DNA from: Nocardia stercoris
GTDB taxonomy: Bacteria; Actinomycetota; Actinomycetes; Mycobacteriales; Mycobacteriaceae
Length of the DNA: 64,000 bases
Reading direction: 5' to 3'
Assembly: GCF_003696265.1 (NCBI RefSeq)
Contig: NZ_RFFH01000010.1
Location: 182,834 to 246,833, forward strand
The notes beneath the pieces are model-generated. The model searched no databases. It was given only the letters and a program-made list of their open reading frames with translations, and was not told where the DNA came from. Shown here piece by piece: positions 27,001-28,409 of the stretch (the stretch's first letter is position 1; every line of letters starts with the position of its first letter). Position numbers and translations under genes: made by a program.

Positions 27001-28409
27001 GCTCGGTGAGCGATCCGCGGGTGGCCGTCGATCCCGAACAGCTGGTGTACATCATGTTCACCTCCGGTTCGACCGGTGAGCCCAAGGGTGTCGCGGTGCG
27101 GCACCGGGATGTGACCGCGCTCGCGCAGGACCGGTGTTTCGCGGGCGGCGCGCGCGAGCGGGTCCTGCTGCACTCCCCGTATTCGTTCGACGCGTCGACC
27201 TACGAATTGTGGGTGCCGCTGTTGAACGGCGGCCAGGTGGTCCTGGCGCCCGCGACGGCCGGTCCGGCCGAGCTGGCCCGGCTGATCGAACGCTCCGGTG
27301 TGACCGGATTGTGGCTGACCGCAGGGCTGTTCGCGGTGCTGGCGCAGGAGGACGCGGCCTGTTTCGCGCGGGTTCGGCAGGTGTGGACCGGTGGTGACGT
27401 GGTGTCGCCGGACGCGGTGCGCCGGGTGCAGCGCAGCTGCCCCGACACGGTGGTCGTCAACGGTTACGGCCCCACCGAGACCACGACGTTCGCCACCAGC
27501 TATCCGATTCCGGTGCTGTCCCAGGACCCGGGCGCGGCCGGTGACACCGCGGTGCCGATCGGCCGGCCGCTGGACAACATGCGAATGCTGGTGCTGGACA
27601 ACTGGTTGCGGCCCGTCCCGCCCGGCGTGGTCGGCGAGCTGTATGTGGCGGGCGCGGGTGTCGCCCGCGGCTACGCGGGCCGCCCGGATCTGACCGGTGC
27701 CCGATTCGTCGCGGATCCGGCCGGATCGGGCGAACGGGTGTACCGCACCGGTGACTATGTGCGCTGGAACGACAGTGGCGCACTGGAATACGCCGGACGC
27801 GCCGACGACCAGGTGAAGATCCGCGGGTTCCGGGTCGAGCCCGGTGAGGTCGAGGCCGCAGTGGCCGCCGACCCCGCCGTGGCCCGGGCGGTGGTCGTGG
27901 TGGTCGACGGTCCGGCCGGAAAGCGGTTGGCCGCCTACGTCACCGCCGTCGACGGCACCGAGCTGGATCCGGCGGCGGTGCGCCGGGCCGCGGCGACTCG
28001 CCTGCCGGACTACCTGCTGCCCGGCGCGATCGCGGTCGTCGACCGGATTCCGTTGACCCCCAACGGAAAGATCGACCGCAAGGCGCTGCCGGAACCGGTC
28101 TTCGCGGCACCCACCGCCTACCGGGCGCCGGCCACCGAACAGGAACGGATCCTGACCGGACTGTTCGCCGAGGTGCTCGGCCTCGACCGGGTCGGCGTGG
28201 ACGACAACTTCTTCGACCTGGGTGGCCACTCCCTGCTGGCCACCCGCCTGGCCGGCCGGATCCGCACCGAACTCGGTGTGGAGATCTCCGTCGCGACCGT
28301 GCTGCGCGCACCGACGGTCGCCATGCTCACCCACTCCTGGGCGGAGACGACTGCGAAGTCGACCCGCCCGGCTCTTCGTAAGTTCAACCGAGGGACGGAC
28401 AAGAAATGA
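1..28409 (+). CDS. Giant multimodular NRPS, 5'-truncated by the window edge (modules 0 to 7)
   Basis: This is a non-ribosomal peptide synthetase that activates amino acids as adenylates, holds them as thioesters on phosphopantetheinyl carriers and condenses them in order. The first whole codon in frame is at position 3, and the residues read from there (DPRRDTVATLGQLELRL) align with the interior of the later E domains. The GTG at 63 is therefore not a real start, and the gene begins upstream. There are 9,468 sense codons in view, then TGA at 28407-28409. Order: (E)-CAT-CATE-CAT-CATE-CAT-CATE-CAT. All seven A domains keep YTSGTTG or YTSGSTG and NGK(I/V)DRK. All seven C domains keep HHxxxDG. 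All carriers keep the serine in GGHS or GGDS. The protein ends on a carrier domain plus a short basic tail (RPALRKFNRGTDKK) with no thioesterase, so the chain must pass to the next protein. Gene 2 follows with a 4-base overlap, implying one transcript and coupled translation. The family call is certain. The product is unknown. Confidence 0.97.
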   Translation, partial: DPRRDTVATLGQLELRLSGEVSEALLTTVPAAIHGEIDDVLLTALARAVRRWLGSTGPVLVDLEGHGREEFAADLELSRTVGWFTAVYPVRLEPAAADIVTEAKAVKEHLRRIPDKGLGYGLLRYLDSDESATEVHGPTPEIGFNYLGRFRDDADTGQWAGHTGLRSGGADDIALTHVVDVTAVTADTATGPVFVTSLTWAGELLDEPRVRALGELWFAELTELVRAVAAGGGGHTPSDFPLVPLAQNEIDQLATEFAEDGGIADLLPLSPLQEGLAFHAGYGADVYTAQFVIDFDGPLNRALLHECLHQVVRRHDNLRAGFRRTAAGFGVQVVPGTVGPAYTVTDVSAALDPEEQAAELAAAQRRKPFDLRRPPLLRFVLVILGTDRHRLILTNHHILLDGWSMPLLLSEIFALYRGAGEPGTLSRVRPYRDYLRWLADADREAAAQAWSGALAGLTEPTLLAGAGSATVQVPEQVRAELTESATRELTDRARRWGVTPSTVVQTVWALLLAGETGRDDVVFGSMVSGRPVEVEGADTMIGLFINTVPVRVRLRPAQSFADLVRAVQEQQSALFAHHHLGLAEIQQRTGFRQLFDTLTVYENYPIAAGNGGSGVEVEPGLRAAVVAGSDATHYPLALMVVPGDTMRLRLDFQPDVVAGARAAAMLDRFTTILAAVVADPSALISRIPAMSAAEHARMVRDTGTAAAAAPPLPEAFAARAAAHPDAIAIVAGGTSLTYRELDERSGRLARRLIAHGAGPERVVAVALPRTATLPIALLAVLRSGAAYVPVDPAYPQDRSRFILSDANPVMVLTDSTVADRIPRTGTVWLLLDEPQPVTDTAATEYAAPVAVPPESLAYLIYTSGTTGVPKGVAVSRANLAALVRATRFLQPAQTGPSRVLGSTSAAFDVSVFELFTTLCAGGSVEIVDDALALGERPQWSGDVLSMVPSAFDAVAAHTETVLRAATIVFAGEALTHATIERARDRIPGVRVVNAYGPTESTVFATTAVPVPGSSGPVPIGAPLPGVRAHVLDGWLRPVPAGVAGELYLGGAQVARGYHARPELTAVRFVADPADPGARLYRTGDVVRRDDSGALEYLGRADDQVKIRGYRIELGEIDAVLTTHPLIEQAVVVAHDGGGGKQLVGYVVADPTAAVPDSAEIRAYVGDRLPEYMVPAVVMVLDALPLSANGKIDRKALPAPVFAAGTAYRAPATPQERVLTALFAEVLGAERVGVDDSFFDLGGHSLLATRLVSRIRADLGAEVPIRAIFDTPTVAALAPIVGDRARHQVRTALRRRERPRRLPLSYAQQRLWFLYQLDGPSATYNLPLAVRLTGALDPAALTAAVGDLLHRHESLRTVFGSDDAGTGYQRVLDLADLEVPVRISDLTGAAEHEVEREVAAAARYPFRLDHEIPVRATIVVRGSAEYLLVLVVHHIAGDGWSLTPLARDLADAYRARAAGVAPAWTPLPVQYADYTLWQRELLGSESDPGSLLSRQFDYWRAELAGLPEQLALPSDRPRPRVASHRGALAPWEIDAATAAAITGLARSRQATVSMVLQAGLAVLLSKLGAGQDIPIGSLIAGRTDAALDDLVGFFVNTWVLRAEVTPGASFARHVDRVAQQALAAYANQDAPFERLVELVNPVRSQAHHPLFQVSLVVQNTGPATADFGAVTVEDYPVTTGTARFDLLFSVADDNRGGLTGSIEYATDLFDRSTIEALAARFTRLLADLTAAPDEPVGRIDVLDAVERRRILRDWNDTAARTDLADRFGRAAAVDNAASMAELFTRRAGAQPDATAVVDGGGSLTYRELDERSGRLARMLIERGAAAERLVAVALPRTTDLLVALLAVAKSGAGYVPLDPAYPRDRLRFIQSDAQPILVVTDSTVTARIPAVRITERDVPRLLLDAPEVLAELAAAEPADPVAVPPGTVAYLIYTSGTTGVPKGVAVSRANLVALVRATLPEPIPVAGEQSSAVRVLASTSAAFDVSVFELFTTLCAGGSVEIVDDALAVGQRDSWSGAVMSMVPSAFDAVAAHTETALDVHTVVFAGEGLTHATIQRARDRIPGVRVVNAYGPTESTVFATTAVLGETVAGGPVPIGVPLPGVRAYVLDGWLRPVPAGVPGELYLAGTQVARGYHARPELTAARFVADPFGAGRLYRTGDVVRWNASGVLEYLGRADDQVKVRGFRIELGEIEAAATAHPAVAQAVVVAHDTGAGKQLVGYVVGGESEGEGAVPDSASVRSFLRERLPEYMVPAVVMVLDALPLSANGKIDRKALPEPFFAAGTAYRAPVSAVERILADVYAEILGRDTVGVDDDFFEIGGDSIRSIQVVSRARAAGVLISPRAVFEHRTVAALARVAQAGPERELLSELPGGGIGWMPLLPAARFVRELGAGFERFNQSMLLDLPVGIDLNGLVATWRAVLDRHPVLTARLVDSADGPGLLTVPADEVDLAAAIRRVCVADNDIRDVDPLVVAGELDAAAARLAPTAGVLLALVWFDFGVDRPGVLGVVAHHLAVDGVSWRILLPDLAAAWARLRDGDRPELPAAGTSLRRWSHALAEQATTAERVAELSWWTTALAGHDPVLGRRELDPARDTHATVDQLELRLTPAVTDAVLTALPTAIHGHVDDGLLAALAVAVAVWRRDHAGPDAGSPADPVVRLEGHGREEALVAGADLSAAVGWFTTMYPLRLTLPDDLDLDDVLAGGPAAGRAVKWVKELLRAVPDRGAGYGMLRYLNPDTAATLAGLPSGRIGFNYLGRFETADVMPARWQGLGWTPTTGVAAHPGYPELPALSALEINAAVTDDGAGPVLGASFTYVPGVLDAAAVDELAGLWQAALTGLAGYTATPGAGGLTPSDLPLVALDQDGIESFEARYPAVEDIWPVTSMQSGLLFHADLAESGFDAYHMQVVFDLAGAVDPERLRAAGQAVVDRHASLRTAYAAAADGSTVAVVVRGVTLPWQELDLRDTAADQQAVAVSKLLDSDRATRFDLAEPPLLRLALIRTGPDRSRLVLTAHHVLLDGWSLPVLLGDLFTRYSGGAAAANPATYRDFLGWWQSRDTAATERVWTGYLAGVTEPTFLAPSASDSSALDVDVLETVDIALPEPVSRGLSTLAGTCGVTVNTIVQVSWAVLVAAVTGRADVVFGATVSGRPADLPGADSIIGLLINTVPVRVRIDAADTPAGLLRRHQAEQGALLDHHHFPLTEAHRITGVPALFDTLVAFESFPIDHRARSGALSVTGVENRSGTNYPVTITANAIPDLVLSLQYDTTVLDRAEIDRLTARYAAVLKSFATTPDTAIGSLSILLPEEQRMLHSWNDTRTDAAVVSLPAMFAARVAQTPDAVAVIAAGAIAESREDHADSVIAGATELGEGSVGAGTASGPRSGHSGIVVAGAVNGLREGHADSVVAGAVSVTYAELDARANAVAWWLLERGVVAEEAVAVVLPRSVDLVVALLGVAKAGAVFVPLLPEWPQSRRDQVAAHAGIRTTVTSAVVAGAVSARPDAVDPGVIVDPDQLVYVMYTSGSTGEPKGVAVRHRDVTALVQDRCFAGGAHGRVLVHSPHSFDASTYELWVPLLNGGQVVLAEPDSGPAELAALIADSGVTGLWLTAGLFAVMAQEHPQCFVGVRQVWTGGDVVSPDAVRQVRQACPATVIVNGYGPTETTTFATSYAIRSARSAAEAQTGFGPGDLRRESAVDARVDADTGVASIGRAEVEGGPWSIAPGNPVGVENRGGVENPGGVEYRGSLVKRGGVENVGVERRRGVENRCGAAEYLDGTSVPIGRPLDNMRLLVLDGWLRPVPLGAVGELYVAGAGVARGYAGRPDLTGVRFVADPNGSGERVYRTGDLVRWNDSGVLEYAGRADDQVKIRGFRIEPGEVEAVLAADPVVGRAVVVVVDGPAGKRLAAYVTPAQDGGAAAIDTVALRARAADRLPAYLVPGVITAIDAVPLTGNGKVDRKALPEADFRTTSYRAPESPVERVLAGLFEEILGVERVGVDDSFFDLGGHSLLATRLTSRIRAELDAEIPIRTVFREPTVAALAGVVGRVAGDGVRTALRLRERPERLPLSFAQQRLWFLYRLEGPSATYNIPLALTLTGAVDPAALTAAITDVVTRHESLRTIFTVDADGIAAQRILDPATAEVPVRTLDLTAADDAEVDGVIAGEAAHLFELDTEIPLRSTLIRRDAKTLLVLLVVHHIAGDGWSLAPLARDLAEAYRARAAGSAPAWAPLPVQYADYTLWQGELLGEESDPESVLSRQFDYWRTELAGVPEQLALPTDRPRPRVASYQGATEPLTIDPITAAAIAELARTRQATVSMVLQAGLAVLLSKLGAGEDIPIGSPIAGRTDAALDDLVGFFVNTWVLRAQVRPTATFAELVDQVADKALAAYANQDAPFERLVELVNPVRSQAHHPLFQVSLTVQNTAAATADFGDVEVAANPVSTGTARFDLLFALAEHESGGLIGSIEYATDLFDRASVRRLADRFTRLLAALTDRPEQPVGNLDLLAADERRQVLHDWNDTARRTGVPAGTAVSVVAAVAARAAAEPDAVAVVSTTRTLTYRELDDRCGRLARLLAERGAGAEAVVAVALPRTADLLVALLAVIRSGAGYVPLDPAYPSDRLRFIQSDARPVLLLTDSSVAPGIPEVGEFAGGAPSLAETAAVRDSAVPRLLLDDPAVEAELAQREPLAPVDVPDAALAYLIYTSGTTGVPKGVAVTRGNLAAVVGATVSMQVRDSGEPGPVLASTSAAFDVSVFELFTTLHAGGSVEIVDDALAVGQRDSWSGAVMSMVPSAFDAVAAHTETVLAADSIVFAGEALTWATIERARDRIPGVRVLNGYGPTESTVFATTAVLDRTGTGPVPIGMPLPGVRAYVLDGRLRPVPAGVPGELYLAGAQLARGYHERPDLTGGRFVADPFDSTGGRLYRTGDVVRWNASGILEYVGRADDQVKVRGFRIELGEIEAALTAHPDIAQAVVVAHDGDAGKQLVGYVVAARSGTARDSAAVPADPGSAELRSYLRERLPEYMVPAVVMVLDALPLSANGKIDRKALPEPVFAAGTAYRAPVSAVERSLAEVFAEILGRDAVGVDDDFFEIGGDSIRSIQVVSRARAAGVLISPRAVFEHRTVAALARVAQAGPERELLSELPGGGIGWMPLLPAARFVRELGAGFERFNQSMLLDLPVGIDLNGLVATWQAVLDRHPVLTARLVDGTDGPGLVTRPSGDIDVATFVHRVDLHGTDVGSSAEPDSGERDRNMVPSGPGNELSDSLARSAALISAELDAAAGRLAPEAGILVALVWFDRGAHAPGALGVVAHHLAVDGVSWRILLPDLAAAWAQRSEHPDATERQPVPPVSGTSLRRWSHALAEQARTPERTAELSWWTSMLAGPDPILGAREPDPAVDTHATVAQVELRLPVEVTEAVLTGLPTAFHGHVEDGLLAALLIAVAVWRERRCGTSDPSGIVVRLEGHGREEAVVAGADLSAVAGWFTAMYPVRLTLPEKLDPAAVLTGGPAAGQVVKRVKELLRAIPDRGLGYGMLRYLNPDTAPVLAELPTGRIGFNYLGRFSSGDLMPAHLRGTGWTPVPGVPANAGYPRLPVLSALELNAAVTDDGSGPTLGASFTYATGILADESVAELAALWETALTGLARHVDAGGGGLTPSDLPLVNLDQAAIDALEARYGRVRDVWPVTAMQSGLLYHTHLTGAGVDAYQMQVLFDLAGPVDPGRMRIAGQALLDRHASLRTAYLPAGDGSTVAVVVADAELPWQQIDLRETSAAGRSTAIDALLTADRAERFDPTVPPLLRLALIRTAADRSRLVLTAHHVLLDGWSLPLLLTDLLALYANGGATAELPAAGNYRDFLAWLQARDRAATAQAWTEYLTGVDEPTLLAAAADGPAAEPEPAVTVEIPLPADLARTLTRRAGECGVTPNTVVQVSWALLLAELTGRDDIVFGATVAGRPADLPGADTMVGLLINTVPVRVRIRPGDSLAEHLRRHQREQAGLLDHHHHPLTEMHRITGVPALFDTLVAFESYAVDHSALAGTSAASGLAVVGLDHRGETNYAVTITANAVPDLVLTLQYDTGVLSRDFVDRMIARYRRLLETFAAEPELPVARIDLLLADERRMIAEFNDTGVAVDPAVTVAQLFEARVAAAPDAVALIADGESVRYRELDARAACLAGVLAARGAGPETVVAVAMPRTTDLAVALLAVVKCGAGYVPLDPGYPQERLRYILTDSDPTLVLTHSAVADRIPATGAERILLDDPGTIAETAATAALSTVPVAPAGLAYLIYTSGTTGVPKGVSGTHGALANRLAWASAVWNEPVRIAKSSISFLDGTTELLGALVSGTTAVLAGDAAARDGVALADLIERHAATQFLAIPSFAAAIARSAPPAQLAGVRLWLCSGEALDSGTVGELLSAAPDSVVVNSYGCSEIAGDVLVAELRAAASPVPLGRAVPGTRVYLLDRDLSPTVPGAIGEIYVGGIQVARGYLGQPEATAGRFVADPYGEPGQRLFRTADLGRWIVDATGQPALEYLGRADDQVKIRGFRIEPGEIEAALTAHPGVAQAVVAARPSATGTRLVGYVVPAASGVDVGELRAFVAGRLPEFMVPAVALTLDALPLSPNGKIDRKALPEPVFASVAEYRAPVSPVERALAGLFAEILGVDRVGLDDSFFDLGGHSLLATRLVSRIRVELAVEVPIQAVFAARTVAELAVVVTRSADAARPALRRRDRPELLPLSFAQQRLWFLYRLDGPSATYNIPLAFRLSGPVDVTALRVAVADLVGRHESLRTVFADDTDGVGRQRVLDTGAVAVPVEVGDLAGADVAEVDRVVAEAAAYRFQLDTEIPLRATVIRLGPDELVVVLVVHHIAGDGWSLAPLARDLAVAYRARAAGSAPEWAPLPVQYADYTLWQRELLGDESDPESVLSRQFDYWRAELAGVPEQLVLPTDRPRPRVASYAGATVPWPIDAATSAAVAELARSRRATVSMVLQAGVAVLLSKLGAGEDIPIGSPIAGRTDAALDDLVGFFVNTWVLRARVSPELSFADVVDQVAEKALAAYANQDAPFERLVELVNPVRSQAHHPLFQVSLTVQNTAAVTAEFGDAEIAAYPVSNGSARFDLLFAVHDDGTGGLSGSIEYATDLYDADSVHRIAARFTALLAHVTVRPDVPVGRIDVLDDHERRRILHEWNYTMGRTGGHAPEGSALTLAESIAAQAETRPDAVAVVAGTGSLTYRELDERSGRLAGVLAEHGAGAERVVAVALPRGADLLVALLAVLKSGAGYVPLDPAYPQDRLRFIQSDAEPVLVLTDSAVAERIPDTGGARLLLDAPTVVAELANRTPLAPVPVPGGSLAYLIYTSGTTGVPKGVAVTRANLDALVRATRPLLTVPEIAGTDGPVLASTSAAFDVSVFELFTTLHAGGSVEIVDDALAVGQRDSWSGAVMSMVPSAFDAVAAHTETVLAAHTIVFAGEALTRATIERARTRIPGVRVVNGYGPTESTVFATTAVLDADPGVGPVPIGVPLPGVRAYVLDSWLRPVPAGVSGELYLAGTQLARGYHARPDLTATRFVADPFGTEHGAGRLYRTGDVVRWNLSGVLEYLGRVDDQVKVRGFRIELGEIETALAGHPDISQAVVVAHDTGDGKQLVGYVVPGGHAPADSVHDAVPSSGADAGSTPDLDSAAVRSYLRERLPEYMVPAAVMVLDALPLSANGKIDRKALPEPVFAAGTEYRAPATVAESVLTGVFAEILGRDRVGVDDDFFEIGGDSIRSIQVVSRARAAGVLISPREVFEHRTVAALARIAATARDRQLLAELPGAGIGWMPLLPAARYVRDMGAGLDRFNQAMLLDLPLGIDQDGLIATWRAVLDRHPVLTARLVDGPDGPGLLTRPSGDIDVSTLVHRVELPSPTGRAVTDAADGDHGGVTLDAESVAGALAMASDVLDANGVPHDGGRAVTGAAVREHAGDLDAAADSGLDAMSDLLGGHGVAFDGGRAETGAADGEHGGDPDAVAADSGLDAVSDLLGATGVPLDGDRAVTGAVDRGDGGFLEAAVADSALDAASARLDPGNGVLLALVWFDRGPDAPGVLGVVAHHLAVDGVSWRILLPDLASAWTRIREGRPAQLPATGTSLRRWSHALAEQAVAPRRVAELSWWTAMLAGEDPVLGARELDPAVDTHATADHVRVRVPAAVTETVLTALPAAFHGHVDDGLLAALVVAVTLWRQSRSSLVVRLEGHGREEAVVPGADLSAAVGWFTAMYPVRLSLPAGVDPAEVLTGGPAAGRVVKWVKELLRAVPDRGIGYGMLRYLNPETAPVLAELPSGRIGFNYLGRFATGDLMPAELRAGGWTPTPGMSANAGYPELPAWSALEINAAVTDDGTGPALAASFTFPTGVLDRSQVRELAELWRAALTGLARHAELPGTGGLTPSDVPLTGLDQSAIDSVEARFGRVQDVWPVTAMQAGLLYHAQLAGTGFDAYHMQVVFDLSGTVDPARMRVAGQALLERHAPLRTAYIPAGDGSTVAVVVSGVELPWQHLDLAALPHPRREAAAAELLDADRAAHFDPAVPPLLRLALIGDTGGRLRLVLTAHHVLVDGWSLPLLLADLLALYSSSGDATGLSAVPDYRDFLSWLHTRDRAATATAWSGYLDGVGEPTLLASGAATTVPAQDTLRSVDLALPEPITRALSERAADCGVTLNTVVQVGWALVIAAATGRDDVTFGATVSGRPADLPGADSMVGLLINTVPVRVRIDPASTIAGLLRRHQAEQAQLMDHHHYPLTEVHRITGVPALFDTLVAFESYPIDPAALTGALSITGMDNRSGTSYPVTVTANAVPDLVLSVQYDTTVFDADRIERLIARYAAVLTAVAGDPDTTPARIPLLLPDERAMLRDRNATATAAPVLSVPEMFARRVAQTPDVDAVVAGPDRLSYRELDARANRVARWLLQQGVGAEEPVGVILPRSVDLVVALLGVAKAGAVFVPLLPEWPQSRRDRVLAQAGVRVVVDGESAAEIAGCSVSDPRVAVDPEQLVYIMFTSGSTGEPKGVAVRHRDVTALAQDRCFAGGARERVLLHSPYSFDASTYELWVPLLNGGQVVLAPATAGPAELARLIERSGVTGLWLTAGLFAVLAQEDAACFARVRQVWTGGDVVSPDAVRRVQRSCPDTVVVNGYGPTETTTFATSYPIPVLSQDPGAAGDTAVPIGRPLDNMRMLVLDNWLRPVPPGVVGELYVAGAGVARGYAGRPDLTGARFVADPAGSGERVYRTGDYVRWNDSGALEYAGRADDQVKIRGFRVEPGEVEAAVAADPAVARAVVVVVDGPAGKRLAAYVTAVDGTELDPAAVRRAAATRLPDYLLPGAIAVVDRIPLTPNGKIDRKALPEPVFAAPTAYRAPATEQERILTGLFAEVLGLDRVGVDDNFFDLGGHSLLATRLAGRIRTELGVEISVATVLRAPTVAMLTHSWAETTAKSTRPALRKFNRGTDKK
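3..750 (+). other. Module 0: C-terminal part of an epimerization domain
   Basis: This converts the L-aminoacyl or peptidyl thioester of the previous carrier to the D form. The HHxxxDG half lies outside the window. What remains shows EGHGREE (192-212), the GLGYG loop and FNYLGRF (432-452), all typical of NRPS E domains. It ends near PSDFPLVPLAQ (709-741), the phrase that closes every other E domain here. The following C domain is DCL, as expected after an E domain. The residue made D at this position is unknown. Confidence 0.93.
751..3860 (+). other. Module 1: C(DCL)-A-T, pocket DVFSVAAVFK
   Basis: This module adds an L residue to a D-ending donor. The C domain (751-2125) opens with LSPLQEGLAFH, the DCL style, and has HHILLDG at 1188-1208. 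The A domain (2130-3600) has YTSGTTG, NAYGPTE and NGKIDRKALP. Pocket residues aligned by eye to GrsA-Phe positions 235 to 517 read D V F S V A A V F K. Asp235 and Lys517 are present and the rest of the pocket is hydrophobic. I cannot assign a substrate. The carrier (3601-3860) reads DDSFFDLGGHSLLATRL, with its serine codon at 3732-3734. GGHSL is the form found here on carriers that feed an LCL C domain. Confidence 0.93.
3880..8600 (+). other. Module 2: C(LCL)-A-T-E, pocket DVFSVAAVFK
   Basis: This module adds a residue and epimerizes it to D. The C domain (3880-5320) starts LPLSYAQQRLWF and has HHIAGDG at 4296-4316, the LCL style. The A domain (5328-6835) has the same pocket as module 1. The carrier (6840-7080) reads DDDFFEIGGDSIRS, serine codon 6966-6968; GGDSI is the form that serves E domains. 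The E domain (7105-8600) has HHLAVDG at 7533-7553, EGHGREE and FNYLGRF, so it looks active. A 239-bp stretch from the carrier into the E domain (7011-7249) is identical to the same stretch of module 4. Confidence 0.93.
7011..7249 (+). repeat. 239-bp exact repeat shared by modules 2 and 4
   Basis: It is identical, base for base, to 15321-15559. It spans the end of the carrier domain, the linker and the start of the E domain. The flanks differ at synonymous and non-synonymous sites. Confidence 0.9.
10040..10230 (+). repeat. REDHADSV-type repeat insertion at the start of the module 3 A domain
   Basis: About 60 residues are inserted between DAVAVIA and SVTYAEL. The block is bounded by two related units, REDHADSVIAGA (10059-10094) and REGHADSVVAGAVS (10190-10231), with degenerate copies between them. 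Module 11 has a shorter version (43281-43435), module 13 one unit (52269-52310), modules 7 and 15 none. The canonical VIAGA phrase forms the edge of each unit. Confidence 0.75.
11175..11297 (+). repeat. 18-bp (six-residue) tandem repeat in the module 3 A domain
   Basis: There are seven units of the GVENRG type, one shortened to five residues. They lie between NGYGPTE and VPIGRPL, inside an insertion (11008-11325) whose first part (GRAEVEGGPWSIAPGN) is also present in module 11. The frame is kept. Confidence 0.85.
12160..17000 (+). other. Module 4: C(LCL)-A-T-E, pocket DVFSVAGVFK
   Basis: The C domain (12160-13570) starts RLPLSFAQQRLWF with HHIAGDG at 12576-12596. The A domain (13575-15150) differs from the module 1 and 2 pocket only by Gly for Ala at position 322 (NGYGPTE). 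The carrier (15150-15385) has GGDSI, serine codon 15276-15278. The E domain (15420-17000) has HHLAVDG at 15924-15944. It carries a non-repetitive insertion of about 30 residues (15680-15800) just ahead of that motif, at the same place where module 6 has a tandem repeat. The residue should leave as a D amino acid. The substrate is unassigned but hydrophobic. Confidence 0.92.
17001..20130 (+). other. Module 5: C(DCL)-A-T with an atypical A domain, pocket LDTLLSSGDK
   Basis: The C domain (17001-18380) is DCL (VWPVTAMQSGLLYH, HHVLLDG at 17439-17459). The A domain (18390-19885) belongs to a different subfamily from all others here. The usual FDxS at position 235 is replaced by FLDGTTELL (18969-18998), and NAYGPTE is replaced by NSYGCSEIAGD (19253-19286). 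Asp235, which normally binds the alpha-amino group, is lost; Asp appears at 236 and 331. The pocket L D T L L S S G D K resembles the published beta-alanine code VDWVISLADK, so a beta-amino acid is plausible. A3 (YTSGTTG) and NGKIDRK are intact, so it should be active. The carrier (19885-20130) has GGHSL, serine codon 20013-20015. Confidence 0.9.
20170..25285 (+). other. Module 6: C(LCL)-A-T-E, pocket DVFSVAGVFK, expanded E domain
   Basis: The C domain (20170-21575) starts LLPLSFAQQRLWF with HHIAGDG at 20574-20594. The A domain (21585-23140) has the module 4 pocket. The carrier (23140-23380) has GGDSI, serine codon 23268-23270. The E domain (23415-25285) has HHLAVDG at 24240-24260, EGHGREE and FNYLGRF. 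It is about 130 residues longer than the E domain of module 8, because four roughly 41-residue repeats (23694-24185) lie just before the HHLAVDG motif. The catalytic motifs are untouched, so the domain is probably still active. Confidence 0.91.
23694..24185 (+). repeat. Four tandem units of about 123 bp in the module 6 E domain
   Basis: Units begin at 23694, 23820, 23940 and 24063, each with a GGRAVTGAA-like opening and an LDA-S-LL-like end. The last unit runs into the canonical ARLDPGNGVLLALVWFD that precedes HHLAVDG. The array therefore looks like repeated local duplication of normal E-domain sequence followed by drift. Confidence 0.8.
25286..28406 (+). other. Module 7: C(DCL)-A-T, valine-type pocket DAYWWGGTFK, C-terminal end of gene 1
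   Basis: The C domain (25286-26650) is DCL (VWPVTAMQAGLLYH, HHVLVDG at 25725-25745). The A domain (26655-28105) has the valine-type pocket and none of the insertions of modules 3 and 11. It also uses YIMFTSGSTG where its paralogs have YVMYTSGSTG. The carrier (28105-28340) has GGHSL, serine codon 28230-28232. After it, the sequence RPALRK matches the start of the carrier-to-C linkers inside the proteins (for example RPALRR between modules 5 and 6), then ends in nine residues and the stop. The chain is handed from here to module 8 on the next protein. Confidence 0.92.
28390..28409 (+). promoter_or_regulatory. Ribosome binding site and ATGA stop-start overlap joining the two NRPS genes
   Basis: GAGGGA (28390-28395) lies about ten bases before the ATG at 28406, a plausible Shine-Dalgarno sequence. 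The ATG shares two bases with the TGA stop (28407-28409) of the upstream gene. This arrangement usually means translational coupling, which would help keep the two giant proteins in equal amounts. It is inferred from sequence only. Confidence 0.7.
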